A stretch of DNA of 64,000 nt, from the NCBI RefSeq assembly GCF_047654785.1, contig NZ_JASGKQ010000003.1, positions 372,001-436,000 of the forward strand. The letters are read 5' to 3'. The stretch is from Pelomonas sp047654785 (lineage in GTDB: Bacteria; Pseudomonadota; Gammaproteobacteria; Burkholderiales; Burkholderiaceae_C). Position 1 is the first letter of the stretch, and each line of letters starts with the position of its first letter. The notes below the pieces were generated by a model. It was not told the DNA's origin. It did not search any database and was given only the letters and a program-made list of their open reading frames with translations. The translations under genes were made by a program, and so were the position numbers. This document shows, in pieces, positions 55,179-64,000 of this stretch.

Positions 55179-58100
55179 ATGAGCAACAGGTTTGGGTCGG
55201 GATTCCCGCTATCGGCGCTGTGCGCCGCCGTGGCCATCGTGGCCGCCGCGCCCGTGATGGCGCAGAACACGACGGCGGCCATCGGCGGTCGGGTGGTGGC
55301 CGCCGATGGCAAGCCGGTGGCCGGCGCCACGGTGACCATCCTGCACCGCCAGTCCGGTTCGTCCACCACGCAGGTGACGGACGCGGAAGGCCGCTACAAC
55401 GCGCGCGGCCTGCGCGTGGGCGGCCCGTACACGGTGACCGTGAACAAGGACTCGGACCGCAACGTGCGCGACGACGTCTACCTGCAACTGGCCGAAAGCA
55501 CCAACGTCGACCTGACGCTGGGCGCCAACCAGCTGTCCGCGGTCGTCGTGCAGGGCACGGCCACGGGGAACAGCAAGTTCAACGACGCGAACATGGGCTC
55601 GGGCACGCAACTGGGCCGCCAGGAGCTGGAGTCCTTTGCCTCCATCCAGCGCAGCCTGCAGGACTATGCGCGCCTGGACCCGCGCCTGAGCCAGACCGAC
55701 AAGGAGCGTGGCGAGATCTCGGCCGCCGGCCAGAACTCGCGCTTCAATTCGATCACCATCGACGGCGTGTCGATCAACGACACCTTCGGCCTGGAGTCCA
55801 ACAACCTGCCGATGCGCAAGCAGCCGATTTCCATCGACGCGATCGAGGCGGTGCAGATCAACCTGTCCAACTACGACACGACCCAGAAGGGCTACACCGG
55901 CGCCAACATCAACGCTATCACCAAGTCCGGCACCAACGAGTTCAAGGGCAGCGTCTACTACGTCTACCGTGACGCCAATATGGCGGGTGACCGGTACAGC
56001 CGCAGCACCGGCCTGTACTCGGCGCCGCCGGCTTCCAAGGAAGACACCAAGGGCTTCACCCTGGGTGGTCCCATCATCAAGGACAAGCTTTTCTTCTTCG
56101 CCAGCTACGAAGAAATGAAGAGCAGTCTCACCGCGCCCAATTTCGGTCCCATGGGCAGTGCGCAGACCAATGTCGGCATCACGATGGAGCAGATCAACGC
56201 AGCCCAGGCTGCGGCGAAGACCTATGGCATCGACATCGGCGGCATCGACGTGCCCTCGAACGTCTTCCTGTCGGCCAAGGACACGCTGCTGAAGCTGGAC
56301 TGGAACATCAGCGAAGCGCATCGCTTCAACATCCGCTATGCCAAGTCGGAAGAGTCGGAGCCGCAGTTCACGACCTTCAACAACTCGACACTGTCGATGT
56401 CTTCGCGTTTCTACAGCCAGAACAAGACCCTGGAGACCGTGGTCGGCCAGCTGTTCTCGGACTGGACCGAGAACTTCAGCACCGAGCTGAAGATCTCGTC
56501 ACGCGACTACAAGTCGGCTCCGAAGAACAACAGCGACATGCCGCAAGTCAGCCTGGTCTGGACGACGCCCTCGCCGATCGGCAACGCGAGCACCAACCGC
56601 ACGTTGATCTTCGGCACGGAAGTCAGCCGGCACTTCAACAACCTGGCGACGAAGACGCTGAACGGCTACTTTGCCGGCACCTATTTCCTGGGTGACCACG
56701 AAATCAAGTTCGGCCTCGACTACGAGAAGAACGACATCTTCAACGCCTTCGTGCAGAACACCAAGGGCGTCTATGAATACCGGGGTGACGATCCGGTGGC
56801 CATGTGGCTGGCCGGCACGCCAACCACCTACACGCTGACGCTGCCGTTGGCCGGAAAAACCCTGGCTGACGGCGCGGCCGACTGGACGCTGAACACGCTG
56901 GGCGTCTTCCTGCAGGACACCTGGAAGGTCAACAGCGCGCTGAACCTGACCGGCGGCATCCGCATCGACCGCATCGACACGCCGGACAGCCCGCTCGCCA
57001 ACCCTGCAGCCAGCAGCGTCTTCGGCGTCAACAACACCAATGTGTTGAAGGGGACCAAGCTGGTGCAGCCGCGCGTCGGCTTCAACTACAAGCTGAACCT
57101 GTTCGAGAAGAAGAATTCGCAGCTGCGCGGTGGCGTGGGCCTGTTCCAGGGGGCGGCCATGAACGTCTGGCTGACCAACCCCTTCCAGGGCACCGGCATG
57201 GCGCTCGGGAACTTCTCCTGCTCCGGCACCGGCGGTTCGGCTTGCCCGACCTCGCTGAAGTATTCGTCGGATCCGAATGCCCAGCCCAATGTGGCGGGCT
57301 CGCCCCCGACGGCGAAGGTCGACTTCATCGACCCCGACGTGAGGCAACCCTCGGTCTGGAAGGCCAACCTGGCCTTTGACACCGAACTGCCCTGGTACGG
57401 CCTGACCTTCGGCGTCGACTGGCTGCACACCAAGACCAAGGACGGCATCTACTACAAGTCCCTGAATCTGGGTGCGCCCACCGGCAAGGCGCCGGACGGC
57501 CGCGACCTCTTCTGGAACGCCGCCGGCCTGAGCCCGAATTGCTGGATCGCCGGCAGCACGAGCGTGACCTCGGGCTGCGGCTCGCTGGTCCAGGCGAACG
57601 CCAACCGGGCCTACGTGACCGAGCCGGTCAGCCACATCACCTCGGTGGCGCGTACCACCAAGGGTTCTGGCAACACCGTGACCTTGTCGCTGTCGCAGCA
57701 GTTCTCTCCCGCCCTGGGCTGGAACTTCGCCTATACCCGGACCTCGGCCACGGAAGTCAGTCCGCTGACCTCGTCGACGGCGCATTCGAACTTCCGGGGT
57801 CGCGCCATCTACAACCCGAACGAGGACGTGGCGGCTGATTCGGCCTATCTGATCCGTGACCGGGTCAGCGCTGGCGTCAACTTCAGCAAGGCCTTCTTCG
57901 GCAAGTACAAGACCACCTTCGGTGCCTTCTACGAGGGCCGCGACGGCAAGCCCTACAGCTGGACCTTCGGCAGCGACTTCAACGGTGACGGCATTGCCGG
58001 CAACGACCTGTTGTACGTTCCTAAGGCTCCGGGTTCGGGCGAAGTGCTGTTCCGCATGCAGGGCGCCGCCAACACGGTGGCCAACTCGTCCGCCGATGCG

Positions 58101-58496
58101 GAGGCGATGTTCTGGAGCATCGTGGACGGTGATCCTGGCCTGAGGAAGTACAAGGGCAGCGTCGTGCCGCGCAACTCCTCGCGCTCGAAGTTCACCAACA
58201 GCATCGACCTGCGTCTGAGCCAGGAGGTGCCCGGGTTCTTCGCCGGCAACAAGGGCGTGATCAGCCTGGACATCCTGAACTTCGGCAACCTGGTGAACAG
58301 GCGCTGGGGCCGCGTGGATGAAATCACTTTCACGAGCAACGGCGGCAACCGTCGCGCGTTCGTGAACTACGCCGGCACCGACCCGGCGACCGGCAAGCCC
58401 ATCTACGCCGTCGGCACCCCGTTCGACTTCGTCACCAAGAACAGCAAAGGCGAGTCCGCCTGGGCCATGCAGGTCACGGCACGCTACGAGTTCTGA
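55179..58496 (+). CDS. Oar-like TonB-dependent receptor with carboxypeptidase-regulatory-like domain
   Basis: A 1105-residue outer-membrane protein. A signal peptide (LCAAVAIVAAAPVMAQ) is followed by a carboxypeptidase-regulatory-like beta-sandwich (about 30-115, GGRVVAADGKPVAGATVTIL), a plug domain (about 125-260, with NSITIDGVSINDTFGLESN and INAITKSGTNEFKGSVYYVY) and a long barrel ending ARYEF. Oar proteins are large relatives of TonB receptors; in some bacteria they import or export proteinaceous ligands. AGGAG sits 8 bp before the ATG at 55179, preferred to a GTG at 55170. Codon third positions are visibly less GC-rich than in neighbouring genes. A terminator follows. Confidence 0.9.
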   Translation: MSNRFGSGFPLSALCAAVAIVAAAPVMAQNTTAAIGGRVVAADGKPVAGATVTILHRQSGSSTTQVTDAEGRYNARGLRVGGPYTVTVNKDSDRNVRDDVYLQLAESTNVDLTLGANQLSAVVVQGTATGNSKFNDANMGSGTQLGRQELESFASIQRSLQDYARLDPRLSQTDKERGEISAAGQNSRFNSITIDGVSINDTFGLESNNLPMRKQPISIDAIEAVQINLSNYDTTQKGYTGANINAITKSGTNEFKGSVYYVYRDANMAGDRYSRSTGLYSAPPASKEDTKGFTLGGPIIKDKLFFFASYEEMKSSLTAPNFGPMGSAQTNVGITMEQINAAQAAAKTYGIDIGGIDVPSNVFLSAKDTLLKLDWNISEAHRFNIRYAKSEESEPQFTTFNNSTLSMSSRFYSQNKTLETVVGQLFSDWTENFSTELKISSRDYKSAPKNNSDMPQVSLVWTTPSPIGNASTNRTLIFGTEVSRHFNNLATKTLNGYFAGTYFLGDHEIKFGLDYEKNDIFNAFVQNTKGVYEYRGDDPVAMWLAGTPTTYTLTLPLAGKTLADGAADWTLNTLGVFLQDTWKVNSALNLTGGIRIDRIDTPDSPLANPAASSVFGVNNTNVLKGTKLVQPRVGFNYKLNLFEKKNSQLRGGVGLFQGAAMNVWLTNPFQGTGMALGNFSCSGTGGSACPTSLKYSSDPNAQPNVAGSPPTAKVDFIDPDVRQPSVWKANLAFDTELPWYGLTFGVDWLHTKTKDGIYYKSLNLGAPTGKAPDGRDLFWNAAGLSPNCWIAGSTSVTSGCGSLVQANANRAYVTEPVSHITSVARTTKGSGNTVTLSLSQQFSPALGWNFAYTRTSATEVSPLTSSTAHSNFRGRAIYNPNEDVAADSAYLIRDRVSAGVNFSKAFFGKYKTTFGAFYEGRDGKPYSWTFGSDFNGDGIAGNDLLYVPKAPGSGEVLFRMQGAANTVANSSADAEAMFWSIVDGDPGLRKYKGSVVPRNSSRSKFTNSIDLRLSQEVPGFFAGNKGVISLDILNFGNLVNRRWGRVDEITFTSNGGNRRAFVNYAGTDPATGKPIYAVGTPFDFVTKNSKGESAWAMQVTARYEF

Positions 58497-58538
58497 GTCC
58501 AAGCCAAACCGGAGCGGTGCCTGCTGCTCCGCCTGTCG

Positions 58539-58564
58539 AAGGGGCCTCGAAAGAGGCCCCTTTC
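58539..58564 (+). terminator. Terminator after the Oar-like receptor
   Basis: AAGGGGCCTC (58539-58548) pairs with GAGGCCCCTT (58553-58562) around GAAA and runs into TTTC. Confidence 0.85.
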
Positions 58565-58626
58565 ACTTGGTCGTGACCCGTCCTGATCTGCGTTGACACA
58601 TTTGCCTCCAAGAAAGGGGATGTGCG

Positions 58627-58699
58627 ATGGATACAGGGGTCAAGCGAACACAGCGCGACTACACGATGGCTTTTAAGCTGGCGAGGTGATCGGGGAACT
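58627..58699 (+). pseudogene. IS3-type transposase OrfA, N-terminal remnant
   Basis: An ATG at 58627 behind AAAGGGG opens MDTGVKRTQRDYTMAFKLAR and a stop at 58687. KRTQRDYTMAFKL is the start of the IS3-family OrfA helix-turn-helix. Shifting frame after AAGCTGGC continues with VIGELEAL, so a small indel broke the frame; similarity ends near 58700. No orfB and no intact ends remain. It is the only insertion-sequence trace in the window. Confidence 0.55.
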
Positions 58700-58702
58700 G
58701 GA

Positions 58703-58728
58703 GGCGCTCGCTCATTGAGCGAGGCGCC
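58703..58728. other. GC-rich hairpin downstream of the aldehyde dehydrogenase gene
   Basis: GGCGCTCGCTCA (58703-58714) pairs with TGAGCGAG plus CGCC (58716-58728) with one bulged G. There is no T-run on either strand, so a terminator role is uncertain; it may belong to the IS relic. Confidence 0.4.
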
Positions 58729-58785
58729 CCAATCGCCGCGATAGAACATGATCCATGCGCTCACCCCGTGGCGCCGGGCGCCGGC

Positions 58786-60270
58786 TCAGCCCAGGATGCC
58801 GCCCAGGCACAGGTACTTCACCTCCACGTAGTCCTCGATGCCCTGGCGGCCGCCTTCGCGGCCCAGGCCGGACTGCTTGACGCCGCCGAACGGCACCTCG
58901 GCCGTGGAGATCAGCCCGGTGTTGATGCCCACCATGCCGTACTCCAGCGCCTCGCCGACGCGGAAGATGCGGCCGATGTCGCGGCTGTAGAAGTAGCTGG
59001 CCAGGCCGAACTCGGTGGCGTTGGCCAGGCGGATGGCGTCGTCCTCGGTCTGGAACCTGAACACCGGCGCCACCGGGCCGAAGGTTTCCTCGCGCGAGCA
59101 CAGCATCTGCGGCGTTGCGTCGGCCAGCAGCGTGGGCTCGAAGAAGTGGCCGCCGCCGGCCGCGATGCGCTGGCCGCCGGCCAGCAGCCGGGCGCCGAGC
59201 GCGATGGCGTCGGCCACGTGGGTCTCGACCTTCTGCAGCGCGGCGTCGTCGATCAGCGGGCCGACGCTGACGCCGCCCTCGAAGCCGTTGCCCGTCTTCA
59301 GCGCGGCGACCTTGGCGGCGAACTTCTCCAGGAAGGCGTCGTACACGCCGGCCTGCACGTAGATGCGGTTGGCGCAGACGCAGGTCTGGCCGGCGTTGCG
59401 GTACTTGCTGGCGATGGCGCCGTCCACGGCCGCGTCCAGGTCGGCGTCGTCGAAGACGATGAAGGGCGCGTTGCCGCCCAGCTCCAGGCTGAGCTTCTTG
59501 ACGGTCGGCGCGCACTGCGCCATCAGGATGCGGCCGACCTCGGTGGAGCCGGTGAAGGACAGGTGCCGCACCACGTCGCTCTCGCACAGCAGCTTGCCGA
59601 TCTCGACGGACTGCTGCGCGTCGGCCGTCAGCACGTTCAGCACGCCCGCCGGCATGCCGGCGCGCTGGGCCAGCTCGGCCACGGCCAGCGCCGTCAGCGG
59701 CGTGGCCTCGGCGGGCTTGATGATGACGGTGCAGCCGGCCGCCAGCGCCGGGGCCACCTTGCGCGTGATCATCGCCAGCGGGAAGTTCCACGGCGTGATC
59801 GCCGCGCAGACGCCGATGGCCTGCTTGACGACGAGGTAGCGCTTGCCGGGGTCGGTGGTCGGGATGGTTTCGCCGTAGACGCGCTTGCCTTCCTCGGCGA
59901 ACCAGTCCAGGAAGCTGGCGCCGTAGACCACCTCGCCGCGCGCCTCGGCCAGCGGCTTGCCCTGCTCGGCCGTCATCAGGCGCGCCAGGTCGTCGGCGTG
60001 CTTGACCAGCAGCTGTTGCCAGCGCAGCAGCACGGCGGCGCGCTCCTTGGCGGGCTTGGCGCGCCAGGCGGCGAGCGCGTTCTGCGCGGCGGCGATGGCT
60101 TCGCCGGCCTCGGCGCGGCCGAGGTTGGGCACCTGCGCCAGCTCGCGGCCGGTGGCGGGGTCGGTCACCGCGAAGCTGGCCGGGCCGCCGACCCATTCGC
60201 CGTTGATCAGCGCCTGGGTGCGCAGCAGGCCGGCGTCGTCCAGCACGGCGAGGGGGGAATTCGCGTCCAT
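58786..60270 (-). CDS. gabD: NAD(P)-dependent succinate-semialdehyde dehydrogenase
   Basis: A 494-residue aldehyde dehydrogenase with TPWNFPLAMITRKVAPALAA, IIKPAEATPLTALAVAELA, FTGSTEVGR (cofactor loop), the general-base Glu in LSLELGGNAPFIVFDDADLD and the catalytic Cys in NAGQTCVCANRIYV. It closely follows the GabD pattern (FGGVKQSGLGREGGRQGIED, then YVEVKYLCLGG), oxidizing succinate semialdehyde to succinate in GABA catabolism. No gabT or gabP is adjacent, so the substrate assignment rests on sequence alone. Divergent from alaS. Confidence 0.88.
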   Translation of the reverse strand: MDANSPLAVLDDAGLLRTQALINGEWVGGPASFAVTDPATGRELAQVPNLGRAEAGEAIAAAQNALAAWRAKPAKERAAVLLRWQQLLVKHADDLARLMTAEQGKPLAEARGEVVYGASFLDWFAEEGKRVYGETIPTTDPGKRYLVVKQAIGVCAAITPWNFPLAMITRKVAPALAAGCTVIIKPAEATPLTALAVAELAQRAGMPAGVLNVLTADAQQSVEIGKLLCESDVVRHLSFTGSTEVGRILMAQCAPTVKKLSLELGGNAPFIVFDDADLDAAVDGAIASKYRNAGQTCVCANRIYVQAGVYDAFLEKFAAKVAALKTGNGFEGGVSVGPLIDDAALQKVETHVADAIALGARLLAGGQRIAAGGGHFFEPTLLADATPQMLCSREETFGPVAPVFRFQTEDDAIRLANATEFGLASYFYSRDIGRIFRVGEALEYGMVGINTGLISTAEVPFGGVKQSGLGREGGRQGIEDYVEVKYLCLGGILG

Positions 60271-60330
60271 CGAGGGGTCTCCAGCAGGGTTGGGGCGCCA
60301 CTCTACCCGCGGCCCGCAAAGCCCCCTCTC

Positions 60331-60336
60331 TACAAT
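60331..60336 (+). promoter_or_regulatory. Candidate -10 element of alaS
   Basis: TACAAT, five of six consensus bases, 56 bp before the alaS ATG. No clear -35 lies 17 bp upstream. Confidence 0.4.
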
Positions 60337-60392
60337 CGCCCCTCTTTGCCCCTGACCCGTTCGTCAGCCCCTCTCCCAGGAAGCCCCACGGA

Positions 60393-63017
<2,625 letters not shown>

Positions 63018-63072
63018 CGGGACGGGCGGGGTTCGTCCGTAGGTGCTCAGCCGGGGATAGGCTGGGCTGGGC

Positions 63073-63169
63073 GCCGGGACACGGGGGTGGGCAATTGCTC
63101 CGTGTCCCCCGGGCCGGCAAGCCGGCCCTCCTCCTTTACCTGCGCAATTGCCCACCCCCGCGTCCCGGC
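63073..63169. repeat. Structured hairpin unit 1 (conserved blocks, variable stems)
   Basis: Outer arms at 63073-63098 and 63144-63169 pair over 26 positions with one mismatch. The 45-base inner part (63099-63143), read on the minus strand, is GCAGGTAAAGGAGGAGG, an inner hairpin GCCGGC-TT-GCCGGC, then CCGGGGGACACGGA. Unit 2 nearby has the same two blocks in the opposite orientation with different stems. No open reading frame is convincing here. It could be a structured RNA, a mobile hairpin repeat or a processing or termination element. Confidence 0.8.
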
Positions 63170-63215
63170 TTCTCCACCGCTGGTTTTTCGCGGCGACCAC
63201 CGAGCGCAACGCTGA

Positions 63216-63310
63216 GCAGGAGGGCGGGGAGCCCTGATGCGCAGGTAAAGGAGGAGGCCCGCGCAAGCGGGCCGGGGGACACGGAGCATCAGGGCTCCCC
63301 GCCCTCCTGC
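63216..63310. repeat. Structured hairpin unit 2 (conserved blocks, variable stems)
   Basis: Outer arms at 63216-63240 and 63286-63310 are perfectly complementary over 25 bp. The 45-base inner part (63241-63285) on the plus strand is GCAGGTAAAGGAGGAGG, an inner hairpin CCCGC-GCAA-GCGGG, then CCGGGGGACACGGA. Both flanking blocks are identical to those of unit 1, while the outer and inner stems differ but still pair. The 46 bp between the two units (63170-63215) look unremarkable. Confidence 0.85.
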
Positions 63311-63343
63311 GCCCCACCCGACGTCACGGCCCGCGAGACGCGC

Positions 63344-63374
63344 AAAAAAACGGGCGGCCTGTGGGGCCGCCCGT
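63344..63374 (-). terminator. Terminator of the right-hand cheW
   Basis: On the minus strand ACGGGCGGC and GCCGCCCGT form a 9-bp stem with a 7-base loop, followed by seven T residues (63344-63350 are A on the plus strand). Confidence 0.87.
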
Positions 63375-63392
63375 CGTGCTTCAGTGCGCCAA

Positions 63393-63415
63393 GGTGCTCC
63401 CTGGACGGGAGCACC
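63393..63415 (-). other. Stem-loop directly after the cheW stop
   Basis: GGTGCTCCC (63393-63401) and GGGAGCACC (63407-63415) form a perfect 9-bp stem with a 5-base loop, 4 bases past the cheW stop and ahead of the true terminator. There is no T-run; it may protect the mRNA 3' end. Confidence 0.55.
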
Positions 63416-63418
63416 GGG

Positions 63419-63949
63419 TCAAGCCGCGATGGCGGCGTCCATCAGGCCCATGTCGGCGCTGCTCATCAGGCCCTCGATGTCCATCAAGATCAGCATGCGC
63501 TCGCCGACGGCGCCGATGCCGGTGATGAAGCTGGTGTCCACCGACGCGGCGTTCATCTCGGGCGCGGGGCGGATGGCGTCGCGGCTGAGCTCCAGCACGT
63601 CGGACACGGAGTCGACGACCGCGCCGACCACGCGGTTCTTCACGTTCAGCACGATGACCACCGTGAAGCCGTTGTACTCGACGCTGGGGCAGCCCAGCTT
63701 CAGGCGCAGGTCCACGATCGGGACGATGACGCCGCGCAGGTTCACCACGCCCTTGATGAAGTCCGGCGCGTTGGCGATGCGCGTGGGGGCTTCGTAGGAA
63801 CGGATCTCCTGCACCTTCAGGATGTCGATGCCGTACTCCTCCGAGCCGAGGCGGAAGGTCAGGTACTCGCCGCTCTTGGGGGCGTGGGCCTTGGCGGTGG
63901 TGGTGACGGCGCCTTGCGGGCGCAGGGCGGGGACGTTGCTGGCTTCCAT
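63419..63949 (-). CDS. cheW: CheW chemotaxis adaptor (second copy)
   Basis: A 176-residue CheW with YLTFRLGSEEYGIDILKVQE, FIKGVVNLRGVIVPIVDLRL and VDSVSDVLELSRDAIRPAPE. It is paralogous to the copy at 45359-45859 and has a slightly longer N-terminus with a flexible TTTAKAHAPKSG linker. AAGGAGAGG precedes the ATG. It ends at a terminator, so it closes a minus-strand transcript whose upstream genes lie beyond the window; a che or flagellar cluster there is likely but unseen. The last 51 bases hold no further gene start. Confidence 0.94.
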   Translation of the reverse strand: MEASNVPALRPQGAVTTTAKAHAPKSGEYLTFRLGSEEYGIDILKVQEIRSYEAPTRIANAPDFIKGVVNLRGVIVPIVDLRLKLGCPSVEYNGFTVVIVLNVKNRVVGAVVDSVSDVLELSRDAIRPAPEMNAASVDTSFITGIGAVGERMLILMDIEGLMSSADMGLMDAAIAA

Positions 63950-64000
63950 GCGGGGCCTCTCCTTGTGCTGTGTGGGTTAGTGGCGCGAGCGGCGCACGAG

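Noticed and set aside
63073..63310. The paired hairpins as a CRISPR array or integron attC sites.
   Set aside because: There are only two units in opposite orientation with no regular spacers, and no RYYYAAC/GTTRRRY boxes or integrase gene.
63073..63310. The paired hairpins as simple intrinsic terminators of alaS.
   Set aside because: No T-run follows either unit on the plus strand, and the conserved unpaired blocks are not explained by termination. cheW has its own clear terminator at 63344-63374.

Overview
The window reads as chromosomal DNA of a very GC-rich betaproteobacterium of the order Burkholderiales. The basis is protein families plus gene order: thiD / rubredoxin / pilGHIJ-chpA / yqgE-ruvX-pyrR-pyrB-pyrC'-plsC, rhodanese-grxC-secB-gpsA-trmL, a coxBA-ctaG-coxC-surf1-ctaA-ctaB-sco cluster followed by rpoH, DUF2909 and DUF2970 proteins, and dispersed CCCCC/GGGGG palindromes. 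A Roseateles/Rubrivivax/Leptothrix-type relative is my inference and cannot be proved from the window. No rRNA, prophage, plasmid origin or CRISPR array is visible. There is one tRNA, tRNA-Gly(CCC).

Layout. 1-0.3 kb: end of aspS. 0.3-5.9 kb (-): an overlapping trio of class A acid phosphatase, TonB-dependent receptor and exported S9 peptidase, divergent from a LysR regulator. 7.0-10.7 kb (-): mpl, hemL, thiD. 10.8-20.5 kb (+): rubredoxin and the Pil-Chp chemosensory system controlling type IV pili. 20.6-25.2 kb (+): yqgE, ruvX, pyrR, pyrB, a catalytically dead pyrC' and plsC, joined mostly by ATGA overlaps. 25.2-26.7 kb (-): hyi, gpmA. 26.9-30.1 kb (+): porin, small periplasmic binding protein and a methyl-accepting chemotaxis protein. 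30.2-32.6 kb (+): rhodanese, grxC, secB, gpsA. 32.6-34.0 kb (-): trmL, comF, then a divergent methyltransferase. 35.1-44.2 kb: a complete aa3-type cytochrome c oxidase with its heme A, copper and assembly factors. 44.3-51.7 kb (-): rpoH under a perfect CIRCE operator, cheW, a large hybrid sensor kinase and an FtsX-like permease. 51.8-53.0 kb: a decayed TetR gene, a PrlF-YhaV toxin-antitoxin pair and tRNA-Gly. 53.1-58.5 kb: 5'-nucleotidase (-) and an Oar-like TonB receptor (+). 58.6-63.0 kb: IS3-type remnant, succinate-semialdehyde dehydrogenase (-), alaS (+). 63.4-63.9 kb (-): second cheW.

Most of the window is core metabolism, respiration and chemosensing. The points that ordinary annotation does not explain are these. 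Between alaS and cheW sit two adjacent hairpin units that share two conserved single-stranded blocks, while their outer 25-26-bp stems are unrelated in sequence and their inner hairpins differ in a pairing-preserving way. A dispersed palindromic repeat has become in-frame coding sequence inside mpl. The rpoH promoter is overlapped by a consensus HrcA/CIRCE operator. The PrlF-YhaV module directly abuts a TetR gene that has lost its DNA-binding half.
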